DNA from: Thuidium tamariscinum
Taxonomy: Eukaryota; Streptophyta; Bryopsida; Hypnales; Thuidiaceae
Assembly: GCA_947034885.2 (NCBI GenBank)
Contig: OX344750.2
Location: forward strand, 13,696,053-13,760,052
Direction: 5' to 3'
DNA: 64,000 nt
Each line of letters begins with the position of its first letter. The stretch's first letter is position 1. A program made the position numbers and the translations under genes. Of the stretch, positions 12,050-23,100 are shown piece by piece. The notes under the pieces were generated by a model, which saw only the letters and a program-made list of their open reading frames with translations, ran no database searches and was not told the DNA's origin.

Positions 12050-14290
12050 AAAAAGACATAAAAAGAGTATTGAGGGAGTTTTGGTGTCAGTCTATGCCAA
12101 AATGGTAGAAAACCAACTTAGAAGGTGGAAAATTCCTAAACCTAGAAATTTGAATCATTCTAAGTCTCCAAAGCAAGTTTATGTGAAGAATTAGTAATTC
12201 CGAGAGAAATAAGGAATCGAGAGTTAGTCAGTCCTAGTACTTGTCTGTGCAAAGTCAACCTTTTAAGGATGCACACGACATACTAACTATGCTAAAAGAG
12301 TCTACCACGAGCCTAGAAGACTTACCAGGACTTAAGTTCAATTTTGGAACAAATTGAATTTAAAAGTAAAACCACCACAATGAGTTTGGAGAATTCGAAC
12401 TTCACGAGATAAAAGATGGAGGATTGGAGATTGAAGACTACAGAGAGGTGTTCCAAGGGTAGGAGCATGCCAGGAGCGAACAAGAATCAAACAATTGTCC
12501 AAGATTCCCGTGCATCGGGAATTAAATTGTCCAATTGGGCAAATTAATTCCAAATTACTAAAATTAGAAAGGTGCAAGGTTGCATGGGACTTACACCAAG
12601 AATCTAGGAGTGCCCTAGATGTTACCCAATTTATTTCGGATTTTTCCGAAATTCCACGTTGACTCCATGGGAAGTCAACCGCACATAGAAATGTTCGTAA
12701 ATTCATAGAAATTACGTATGATGCGGTAAAATCTCACTAAAAATTAGGATAGGTTTTTGTGTGCTCGGTCAAGTTTGAAGACATTCCGACATTCCCAACT
12801 ACCAAAACCGGCATCAACATTGAATTTCACTAGAAGTTACAAGTTGGCAGCGGGTTGACCGACGTATCAGGAGCGAATGATGTCCGATTGTCGCAAATAA
12901 GGAGTCATTCCTTGCTCTCACAGACATTCCTAACAACCCTGGCCTAACAGATTCATCGAAATACGCAAATCCTAAAAGTTAGATTTTTGACTTTTAATTG
13001 GAGTTACCGTAATTCCAATTTGGGTGCGCAAATGGCCTAGGAGTGAGGGGTAAGGGGTCCCTTAGGCTAATTGGGGTCTTTTGAAGACAATGGCGCAGAC
13101 GGTTTTCCATTTCGAGTTGTTCCCTAAAAGATAGAGAGGGTCAGCTCTTAGTTTGACTTTTTAATCGTTAATTGCGGTTAATTAGAAGTGATTTTGGAAA
13201 TATCTCTTGGAAAATCAAAGATTGGATTTGGTCAAGATCTCTTTCTTGCGTAAAAAGCCATCTTTGGGCTAAAGAAAGACAATTTTCAAAATGACTTTTG
13301 GTTAACTTGCAAAATATCTACGTAAATTAGGGTTAATTCCAAAATAGTTTGGGTTAAGATCTTGGATTTGATTTGGCCAAGATTTCGTTTGCCAAGTGGG
13401 GATGTTTTTAGAAATATCCACCATTAAACAACTAATATTTTGGAATTACATTAAGGTAGTTTAGGATAGAAAGTAATAAAATATTTTCACTGGCAATTAT
13501 CGAGAGGGGCCCGGCCGCGGGTATATAAGGGCCCCCCTCGAGGTTGCCAGTACCCTTTTCTTTTGCATACCGACAGTTTGTTATATTACTTGTGCTACCG
13601 ACGTGGTCGGAGCACTGCTTGGACCAAAATTCTTGGCCAAGTCTTGTTGTGTTTATTGGGACTTTGGAGGCCTAGGGCCCCTTCAAAAGATCCGCCTTTT
13701 CCCTCTGCCATTAGGCCAACCTTAACTTCTCTTCTAAGCCTTCTTTTCGGAAACTTGAAGAATTTGGTGCCAAAGTTCGGTTTAAACACTGTCATGTGTA
13801 TCTCCTTTGGTCTCAAATTTTAAAGTACTAAGTTGTGGACATTCTAAAATATTTTCCAGTGGAAGTTCGGTTAAACACTGTCATGTGTACCTCCTTCTGC
13901 GCCTAAATACTTGGAATACTAAAGTAATTTCGTGACAACCAAGGATAACCCTACGCAACAAACTGCACTTAAGTGCATTTGATCCCAGGGTGCTATTCCT
14001 TACCTCTCAGGAAATTGGATAACTCACTAAACACATCCTTGACCACAAGTGTACTTGAATAGGAATAATTGGGAAAAAACTCAAACCTATAAAACCCACA
14101 CCCAAACCCATCAAGTGTACTCTTTTTAAGTGAAACTTCACAATTGATGGCTTTTGGTTGACAAGGACCCTTGCAAACCAAACTAGCACTTAGAGGCTTG
14201 GCCACCACCTCATCATTTTAAATGACTCTTTAGTTTAGTATCCAAAATTTCCTTTTCTCAAAATCCCAAAAATCAGTTTAGTGTTCAAAT
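12050..14290 (+). promoter_or_regulatory. Promoter or LTR-like region with TATA box
   Basis: No reverse transcriptase or other protein signal. TATATAA at 13522-13528 sits between two arms of a GC-rich inverted repeat (CGAGAGGGGCCC at 13501 and GGGCCCCCCTCGAG at about 13528-13541). Downstream, a 33-bp segment (GTTCGGTTTAAACACTGTCA) occurs twice, at 13775-13807 and 13865-13896. The look is that of a U3-R region of a solo LTR, or a promoter of the element. Ends with TG/CA and a target duplication were not located, so class is unresolved. Confidence 0.4.
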
Positions 14291-14470
14291 TCCAGTCCAG
14301 GAGGGCCAGACCGGCGGAGCAAGGCAGCAGCAGACTCCCCCCCGGGTCAATCAGAGGCCGCCACGCAGGCAGGTGACGGGGCGGGGTCCGCCCAACGGGG
14401 GAGCGCCACGGGGCCGAGCCAGGAGCGGAGCCAGGCCAGGCCAGGCCAAGTCCAGGGACCGGCCAAGGAA
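14290..14470. other. GC-rich island
   Basis: About 180 bp of very GC-rich DNA in an AT-rich surrounding, with CCAGG-type short repeats and a following A/C-rich tract (AAAACAAAAAAC, then ACACACACACC). Possible CpG island or 5' UTR; no open frame I would trust. Confidence 0.35.
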
Positions 14471-15045
14471 AAACAAAAAACAAAAAACAAACCACACAAC
14501 AAGAACACACACACCATAGCTAACACACACACCCACAACAAAGCAAGTAAGTGCTCCTTACACCAACTTGGGTTGGAAAAGTGATATTACAAAAATTGGG
14601 TTTTAATCGAAAATCAAAAGATGCGGAATTAGAACTCCTCTACCACTTTTGATTTTACATTAAAAATCCAATCTTTGCAACTTTGACACTCCATCCTAGA
14701 AGCTCTATTCACTCAAAACTCCATAACCAACTTCTTCACTAAACATTGCGAAAAACTAAGTGCAAGGTCGAGAAGGAAGAAAGGAATTAAGGGGAGAAGG
14801 ATTACGTGAGAGATAACCACGTGAGGGAATTTAGCATTAAAAAATCATTTCTTAAAAGAATCTCACTATTGAATAAGGTGCTATATTCTTTGTGTTTGAC
14901 CTTTGGCATTTAAAAACTCATTGTTTAAGAATCTCACTATTGAATTGGCTTTTATTCTTGGGGTATGTTCTACATTCTTTGGTAATTAGTTATTAATTAG
15001 ATTCTTACACGGCTTGGATTTTGTTGGTTTTGTTTTATTAGGCCT

Positions 15046-15375
15046 AATAAGCCAAAAAAGAAACAAACAAATTGACAACTAATTTCTTTAGAATTAACGC
15101 AAATTCAAAAATTAATTAGATTTGAAAAGATTTGATGATAGTTTTTGATTAAAATATTCTAATAAGCCAAAAAAGAAACAAACAAATTGACAACCAATTT
15201 CTTTAGAATTAACGCAAATTCAAAAATTAATTAGATTTGAAAAGATTTGATGATAGTTTTTGATTAAAATATTCTAATAAGCCAAAAAGGAAACAAACAA
15301 ATTGACAACCAATTTCTTCGGAATTAAAATAATTTCAAAAATTAATTGATTTTGAAAAGATTTGAAGGGAAATTC
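15046..15375. repeat. 115-bp tandem repeat, about 2.8 copies
   Basis: Units begin at 15046, 15161 and 15276 with AATAAGCCAAAAARGAAAC and are nearly identical. No coding content. Confidence 0.85.
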
Positions 15376-15665
15376 CATCCAAATTAATTTAATTCAATTG
15401 GAATTCGGTGGAATTTTATAATATCAATGGAAAACTAAAATAAAAACAAAGAACAACAAATAGTTAACTAATAGAATTCCGTTGATTTCTTTAGAATAGG
15501 ACATTAACCAACTAGGTAGACTAATTTAATTGTAGTATTTCCTAATTACCGGGAACCTAGGAATTAAAAGAATTATGCAATTGAATTCACGCTACATAAC
15601 CTTTAATTTCTTTTAAAACAGGACAAAATTAATTGACCAACAACATGAGAATTATTATGGATTAG

Positions 15666-15761
15666 ATGGAGAGCCGGGATGATTTCGATGACAAGGTTGT
15701 AGGAGAATATTTGCACATGATGATGTTTGACGACGGGACCATGGAGATTTACGCAGAGGAG
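15666..15761 (+). CDS. Candidate first exon of an unknown gene
   Basis: ATG followed by 32 open codons ending at a good donor (GAG|GTAAAT). The peptide is acidic and methionine-rich (MESRDDFDDKVVGEYL, then FDDGTMEIYAEE). I do not recognise it. It may belong with the + strand exons at 17.3-17.76 kb (all phase 0), but a - strand open frame lies between them and no connecting exon was found. Confidence 0.35.
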
Positions 15762-16311
15762 GTAAATCGCTCACATTTGATTTTCATTCTCATTGTTTTA
15801 CTGTTAAGTTTCTTTTTACCAAATGCTTGGAATTAGCTTTAGACAATATCATTTGATAGAATAGAGTAGAGTAGGATCGCTTGGTTGAATTTCATAATAG
15901 AATAGATAAAATCATAACCACAAACTAGATTAAAAAACACTTAAAAGACGTGACTAAAAGAGTTCATTGCTTGAAAGGCTTTTTTTTAATACCCAATTAG
16001 AAAGAAAACTCAATTAGACACAGGACCCGTGTGAAAAACTCTTAGCTCGAGGGTGGAGTTAGGAGCGCTCACAGCAAGTACTTTACTTGTTGCACCGTAA
16101 CGGAATCTATATCCAATGTAGACAGCTCGTTCCGAGAACGATGCACATTTGCAAGTCTTCTCAAGCAAGTAAGTATGCTGACACTATCAATTACTCCTAT
16201 AGAAACTTGAAGTTGGATGGCTGTTGATTTCTCTGAACTTTCAAACGAACAGGCTTCAATAGGTTTTTGTAATGACCTGACACCTTCAGGAAAAAGCTTG
16301 GGTGGAAAGGA

Positions 16312-16809
16312 CTACGTATGAGGTGACAATTGAGAAGGGCCCTTATCCGAATCACTAGATAATTCCACAATAGGATCTAGGATTTCTACTTTCACTGAAT
16401 GCACCAAGGACTTCCTTCCCAAAGTAGTAGGAACCTCTCTAACCGAATTAGGTGAGTTCGTTTGAGTAAGAAATGGCTTATCCACTGTAGAAGCTTCGGA
16501 GTGACGACTGGGTATTTCTGTAGATGCACAAAGCAAAGACAATGGAAGACCGTAGGCTTTGTAGTTTCCAATTGGAAGATACCAACAACAGCCATCATCT
16601 TCAACTGTCTTCTCAATTGGTACAAATTGAAGCAAGGAACCACATTCAGACTTCAATTCCTCTTCAATGTAGATGGAGGACTCTACAAACTTAAATCGAA
16701 CGTGAAGAAGATGACTACTCACTCTTGCAACTTTACCATCTCGAATAGGAAAATGCACAGGAAATTCATGGCCATCTCCGCGTACACACACCATGGCAAG
16801 ACTTGCCAT
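16312..16809 (-). CDS. Unknown 165-aa protein
   Basis: Single open frame with a true ATG (16809-16807) and a stop at 16312-16314. Composition is protein-like, unlike the + strand open frame that overlaps it. N-terminal half is globular-looking (VRGDGHEFPVHFPIRDGK, then VARVSSHLLHVRFKF, DDGCCWYLPIGNYKAYGLPL). C-terminal third is Ser/Thr/Pro-rich and ends in an acidic Ser-Asp patch (ELSSDSDKGPSQ). No signal peptide, membrane segment or known motif recognised. It lies inside the large element between transposase and methyltransferase, so it may be a third element protein or a captured fragment. A multi-exon gene on this strand is possible. Confidence 0.45.
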   Translation of the reverse strand: MASLAMVCVRGDGHEFPVHFPIRDGKVARVSSHLLHVRFKFVESSIYIEEELKSECGSLLQFVPIEKTVEDDGCCWYLPIGNYKAYGLPLSLLCASTEIPSRHSEASTVDKPFLTQTNSPNSVREVPTTLGRKSLVHSVKVEILDPIVELSSDSDKGPSQLSPHT

Positions 16810-17307
16810 GGTAGGAACAATACTAACATGAGCAAAGAAAGATCAATCTCCAGAATACAAAACAAGCACGTAGGTAAGATATTGACAAGTTCAAAATCAA
16901 AAGCTAAAGCATACATAAAACAATTAAAATACCGTTGTCAATTCCAATTGAACAAGCATTTAAGATTAAGCCGTCTTTAAATTGGAATAGGAGCAACTAC
17001 AAGTACAAAGAATAATGGGCAGCCATAGTAAGATAATAAAGGAAAATTCCTATAATTATAAAGGTAGGCAAAAAATTAAGTAGGCCAAGTGAAGTACTTC
17101 CTAATCAAATAATGGACATTAATGTTATTGTCAGACGTTTTGCCTCATCAAGTCTACAGTACATAAGCAAATTTGAAAACCTTAGCCGTCTTTTCATGAA
17201 GTGCCAGTAAAGTGCAAACCTAGAAGAGTATCAAAGACAAGGAGCGTCTTAGTTCTATCACTTATAGTTGCATCCTAGAGGAAGAGTGTTATCGGGGTTG
17301 CTATTTC

Positions 17308-17756
17308 ATGTATGGAAGGGCGAGTTGTCTTGTAGTAGAGGATAGGAAGCGCAGAAGAAAGCACAAGCCACTCTTATTTTCATCTCCAAAGGCACTTAGA
17401 AGATCGAGAATGAGGGGAAAGAAAGTGGTTTCAAAAAGTAGTCAAATTTCGGAGTTGAGGATTCGGCCACTTCGTTTCGGAGAAAGCATCGTGGAGGTGA
17501 CTGAGGTGACAGGAAATATGGAACCAATCCCGGAAGCAGCAGAAGCAATGAGTGGAGTCCCACAGCCTATAGAAGAGGACCTGCAAGAGGTAAAGATCTT
17601 TGCATATTATTATTTAAGTTTTAGTTAGTACTAGCTAGATGATGAAGTTTGATTTTGTTTTCATGCATCATTTATTTTAACCCCTGTATAATATAGGCTA
17701 TCTTGATGTTATACAAAAATAAGCTTATTGACGAAGAGACAGAGTATTTCTTGTAG
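17308..17756 (+). CDS. Small two-exon unknown gene or 3' part of a gene
   Basis: Exon 17308-17589 (ATG, 94 codons, donor GAG|GTAAAG) and exon 17697-17756 (acceptor ATATAG, 19 codons, TAG at 17754). Both are phase 0. N-terminus is strongly basic (DRKRRRKHKP, RRSRMRGKK), suitable for nuclear localisation or DNA binding; the second half is acidic (EPIPEAAEAM, EEDLQE). The end reads AILMLYKNKLIDEETEYFL. Not recognised. An alternative start is the internal Met at about 17410. Position inside the large element suggests an accessory protein, which is inference only. Confidence 0.42.
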
Positions 17757-17842
17757 AGGTTAGTTGACGTTCTTTAGATTAGTAGTGAAAATTCTCTTTT
17801 GCTTCGTAGTAGCCTAAAAATTTGTTGATCAAATAACTTAAA

Positions 17843-18031
17843 GAAAAAAGGACAAATCATGAAAGAGCTATGGGTAACGACTTTGGAGAGATTGTAGGGA
17901 AGGACACCGTAATCGAATGGAAAAGAAGTGGATAGTCTACTTCTCCACTTCTCTTCCATTTGATTACGATGTCCTTTACCACAATCTCTCCAAAGTCGTT
18001 ACCCACAGCTCTTTCATGATTTGTCCTTTCT
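17843..18031. mobile_element. Foldback hairpin element
   Basis: A nearly complete inverted repeat of about 189 bp. The left arm starts AAGGACAAATCATGAAAGAG and the right arm ends CTCTTTCATGATTTGTCCTT, with few mismatches; the apex is around GTGGATAGTCTACTTC. Typical foldback MITE, inserted inside the large element. A transcript would form a long hairpin. Confidence 0.75.
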
Positions 18032-18959
18032 TTATCATATTTGTAGGTGATTTGTAAATAACTCGGGAAATTCTGGAAGATGTCAAAAAATTTATAATTT
18101 TTTTCAATGAATTTTTCAAATTAAAAAAAATTATTCTTAAGAAAAATTGGAAACAAGACTTCATAATTTTATGAAAAAAGAGAATCAATCAAAAATTAGG
18201 AGTGTTCTTAGAGTATTGAAAACCCTAAACCATCTATTTGTTGGATTACTTATCAAACTGAAATGTGATAATATTTTGACATGAACTTGTTGAAGATGCA
18301 CTTAATAAGAAAATGGGGTTGGTTCCCCACAACCATAACCCTTGAATATCTTTGAATTAGAAGAATTCTCCCGCCCCTAGCTTCACTAACAGTTGCCCTT
18401 CGCCTCGAAATGGCCGCCCTTTGCCCCGAGACTGCCGCGACCGCCAAACCAGGCTGACCTCACACTCTCGCTGCGCTGCAGCGACGAATCCTCTCGCCTA
18501 ACGTTTCAGTACCCTTGCTTTGCTTGCCAAGCCTTCGCATAAGGATTTTGAGCTCTCATTTCTGTCTTGCTCCTCTTGCTTGTGAAGTGCGCGATGGATT
18601 CAAGGCGTGCAACTAGGAGCGCCAGTAAACGTGGACAAGAGTCAGTTGGAGAATCAAGCATTCGATGAGGCAAGCAGAAGACGCTTCCAACTGAGGTGAG
18701 TTTTGAAATTCGGAATTCAGCAAGTCGATTTTCAGATTTGCTTTGATCTTGGACACGCATCTGCTCCTCGTAGAGGAGAACCAGATTCATGTTGCGTTCT
18801 CCCATTCTAAGCGGCATGAGGAGACGCTCTTCCTGCATTTTTCCGAAGAGGTCAGAGAGGGGCTTCTCTTGGAATTGTCCACTCGCGCAATGCATAGAGG
18901 AGAGGCCAGAAGCATGAAACAATCTGCAGATTCAAGAAAAAAAATTCACCCCGGCCCCC

Positions 18960-20130
18960 TTGCGGTACCGCAACGGGGGTTGGGGAAGGCTAAGTCGTGC
19001 AGGTTTGTCCACTGTGCTTCGGCGCCTGGTCCCTGTGCTTCGGCGTGGTCCCTGTTCGTCGGCGCCTAGTCCCTCTACGTCGGCGCTTGGTCCCCAAGCC
19101 TCGGTAGATTCAGCATCTTCGTCGACTTTCATCATCCCCGGGGCGTCGGCGCTTCGTCTTCAGACGAACTTCATGGCTCCGTTCTGGTCCCCTTGCGGTA
19201 CCGCAAGGCCAGTTCGGGAAGCTGAAGTTTTTAAAAATCAGGGCGCAGAGATTTGCACTCCATCTCCCTCGGCGGATTCCAGCTTCAGCGAGGTCTCTTG
19301 TCCCTCAGGGCAGATATTTTGGAGCAGGCTTTTCTTGGTCGCATCGCCCGTTGGCTCTCTCTTATTCCTTCTTGCGGTACCACAAGGAGGCTTGAGAGAT
19401 CTGATTTCTCATTTTAGCTTACAATTTCAGCCATGGAGGAGCTGGATTTGTCTACTTGAGCTTTCATTTTTTAAGTTTCGATGCCAAGGATTCAGTTTAG
19501 CTCCCCCAGCGCTATCAGTTCAGCTCCCCCCACTCTTTAAATTCAGTGTGATTTAGTTTTTATGTAGGAATTTTGAAATTCCAGTGCACCCCTCTTCCTC
19601 TTGCGGTACCGCAAGAGGGATTGGGAGCACTGAAATCCTTGCTTCTGTAAGGAGGTAAGGCCTGGCTAGGTTGGATCGTTGGGCAAGGTTTAAGCTGCAA
19701 GTGAATCGGCTTGTTCGATTGATGCTTTAGGTTGGGACTGATAAAGAGGAGCAATTCAAATCTGAGAGAGCATCTTCATGGAAAGCGGAGGAGATTGAAT
19801 ACTTGACCTGTAAAAGAATTTCTAGAATGTTGGCGTTGCTCCTCTGTGTTTGGCTGAAGTAGATTCACAATGAAAATAAAACCAATGGTTTGGATTCGGA
19901 ATTAGCCCGCGTTATGGTTGTGACTAGTGTGTCGTGGTTCTTGGTTATTGTACAAGCTTACTCTCATTTAAGCATCTTGTCCTGCGCTTCTTGGATCTGT
20001 GACTTAGATCGGGAATTCTTGGCCACTATTTATGCCAGTGTATTGCTCAATAAAACAGGGATTGAACACTTTGAGGCATTCCGTTTTAGGGTTTTAGTCA
20101 CATGTTAATTCCCTTGCAGTACCACAATGG
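18960..20130. repeat. Five copies of a TTGCGGTACCGCAA palindrome
   Basis: Copies at 18960-18973, 19191-19208 (CCTTGCGGTACCGCAAGG), 19371-19386, 19597-19618 (perfect 22-bp palindrome) and 20112-20130 (decayed). Spacing is irregular (about 180-510 bp). Each is followed by a loosely conserved purine-rich tract of the type GGGNTTGGGNAGG. All lie in intron 1 of the methyltransferase gene. None was seen elsewhere in the window. Confidence 0.85.
19016..19104. repeat. About 21-bp imperfect tandem repeat, four units
   Basis: Units follow the pattern TCGGCGCCTGGTCCCTGTGCT with point changes and one short unit. GC-rich, between palindrome copies 1 and 2 in intron 1. Confidence 0.7.
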
Positions 20131-23100
20131 GGTTAGGATGATTCTTAATTCATCATAGTTTTGTGAGATTTTCTGTCTTGCTTACTTACCTTTGCTCTAG
20201 GATTTATTATTTTTCAAATTCAAAGGATTATTGGTTTTAATTTTGACCTTGCACCATTTATTATGGACCACTTTCTTTCCATGTAATGATGACCCCTAAA
20301 ACATTACACTTAATTATTGTGGATTGTTTTCAAATGCATTGCTTGTAACTTGGATACTTTTTTCATTCTCAACAAATTACAAATTCTTGATAAATTTTGT
20401 TATTGGATTTATATTCCCTATTAATTGGATTTGAAATTTTGTTGGGTCTTGTTTTTCTTCCTATATTTACCAAAAAATTTCAATGAATAATCCCATAAAT
20501 AAACCCTTGTCTTCGCAGAATGATCCACAAACACCTATGGATTCTGAGGGCCAAAACCTTGAAGACAATATTCCGGTGAGAATTTTTATATTATTTTGTT
20601 CATGTTTATGAAATCAATTGCTTTAGGGTGTCACTAACCTTTTTGTTTTTGCTTCCAGGATTCTAGAGAGATGGATTCTCAATTTCACAATCCTATAAGT
20701 ATTACAGAAAATCCTCAGCCAGGGGAGTCGGTAAGCTTAAATGCATATTGAATAGAGTTCATTGATTTTTAGATTTTTAGAAATGAGTGGAAAGTGAGTG
20801 GAATGGATCCAAAGGAGCCATACCATAATATTGATAAAGTACTATAGCAATCATTACCTCTAGAAGCATAGTCATGAGTAAACCTCAATGTATTGCTCCA
20901 ATATTAGTATAGTTAGAGGCTACGTTATTGACAATTTATGATCAATAGCCTTTTTGTTATTGCAATTTCTTTACTACCTTTTAGTATTGATGTATCAAAT
21001 ATCATGTAAGTTCTTGTAAATCAATCAATTTTTTCCTATTTTAATTTGCTTTTGGCTCTAATTGAGTTGATGTAATGTTATTCAGGAACTAGGTACTCCA
21101 AGTTCTACACAGAGAGACATGTCTAAGGATACCACACCCCAATCAGAACAAGAAACCCAACCAGAGATTGGTGACAATAACAGTGAGGAGTATCAAGAGG
21201 TGGTTGGTGGTGAACAAGTTCTGGAGGAAAGCGTTGATGAAGATGATCTTCGTCGCAGGCACAAGGTTGATTCAAATTCTATAATAAACAGCATGCGGTT
21301 TAAACCTATTGCCCTTTCCCGAATGACCATTCCACTATGTCTCCTTTTTCCGATGCCCATCGTGAGGCCTACCTTGACATGTGATTTGACAAAATTGGAT
21401 CAAGAGTATGTTCACAACTATCGTGAAGGATCTCCTGTTTTTTACATATCTACCACAAATGTAGAGGGACAATCACATTTTTTATCATTTGATGAGCGCG
21501 CAAGCTTCAGTCCACTTTGGAAGGAGGAGGTCCTTAAGTTTGAAGAAAAGCTTGACCGTACACCCGACCTCCATTGCCTCAAGAACCTAAAGTTCTTTAT
21601 ATGTGATGGTAACCACCGTCACATTGCGTGGATGTCCCACATTGATTCCAAACACCCCAACGATCCAGATTGGCATGTTCAAGTGGATTGTATTTTGCTG
21701 GAGACAAAAGGACGGAATGGGGCTCTCATGCAAGCAATGCATGATATTAATAAGTAAGCCATTCTTTGAATTTTTTGATGCTTTTTATGTGATTTTTGCG
21801 AATTAGGCTGACATCTTCATTGCAGGCATACGGAAGGCTCACATGTCAAAACAAAGTTGATCCACACCTTATATCAAGTGAGAAGGTATGGTGAGATGCC
21901 ACTCAAAGAGTTCAAGGAATTGCTCACAGAGTCTGATTTTGGGAAGTGCACCCAAAATTCTAAGAAAACATGGTATTCCATGACCTTAGAGGTCTTTACC
22001 TCATTTTCTCCTTTTGATTTTGACCTCTGAATTACCCTTCTATTAATATTTTTAACCTATAATTTTGATCTCTGATTTTGGCTATAATTTTGACCTTTTC
22101 TAATGATGTTTTGGGCTTCATATTTTTTTAGTACGAAATTGCAGAGGCAGCTGACATAGCTGCGAGGGTGTATAATGAATGCACTCCGGAGGGGGAGGCC
22201 ACTGATAGTGGAGTTGTAGCTGCAATGAGGAAAGGGGCAAAAGACAGAACGTTACATCTATATTTCAAGATGGCAAAGATGGTTACCGTAGCTAATCCAA
22301 CCCTTGGTTCTGAGTGGTTTGAAGAGGTAATAGTTTGGATGTTAATCTTCTCTACATTTCATACTCTTTTATTATTTTGCAAATATTGATTAATTTTTTT
22401 TTCATGTCTAGATTGAAAGGCATTGGAGTTTGAATGCTAAGCCCGAGATGACCCTCGATAAGCTCCAACTTATAGCAACTTCAAGTGCAGATGCTGTCTA
22501 CAAAGTGAAATGGTTAAACTAGTGGAATCTTTCCAAACATTCAAGGGAGGCAAGAAAGTTTCCAGCCAAGCCAATGAATGATGACAAACTCACGGCTTTT
22601 CTCCACAAGGCAGTGTGGTGGGCAGGGGTAAGTGGTTTGGTTAAAGTTACAGTACCTTAATTTTTAACAAGTGGTTGCATAAATGAAGTACTGAATTTCC
22701 TCTTGATTTTGTGCAGATTAAAGCCTCTGTGGTTTCAGAGGTAGACCTAATATCTACTCGGGACAATCTAACAATTGACATGACAAGCCCTTTGGAGCCT
22801 TTGACTGTGCAAGACTACATTGAAGAATGGCGCATGCAGATTTGGGACCAAGCCTTTGGAGATGAGCTTGGTGGGAAGAAACCTTTCAAAAAAGGGGACT
22901 CTTTTTCAAAGTTTCTTGAAGCCGACAACATAATTAAATGTGTTGTTTTTAGGTATGAAATCATTGAATGATTTATCACTTATTATTTTACATTCCTCTA
23001 ATTATTTGTGCCTCTAATTATCTTTGTATTGGATTCAAGTACTTCAAATTGGAGCTGTACAACAAAAAAGCCATCTCCAAGCATGATTTTCCCCCTTTCA

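Noticed and set aside
12338..12706. 122-codon - strand frame
   Set aside because: Lies in the LTR- or promoter-like stretch, without splice partners or recognisable motifs.
12050..14290. Complete LTR retrotransposon
   Set aside because: No reverse transcriptase, integrase or gag signal in any frame, and no second LTR copy was found; kept only as LTR-like or promoter-like sequence.
14235..14541. Hydrophobic - strand frames that look like membrane proteins
   Set aside because: Produced by the GC-rich island and its A/C-rich neighbour; three overlapping frames look equally hydrophobic, typical of biased composition.
16462..16980. 172-codon + strand open frame
   Set aside because: Overlaps the - strand 165-aa frame and has poorer protein-like composition; treated as its shadow.
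18960..20130. CRISPR-like array from the repeated palindrome
   Set aside because: Spacing is irregular (about 180-510 bp), the genome is eukaryotic with spliced genes, and no cas-like genes are present.
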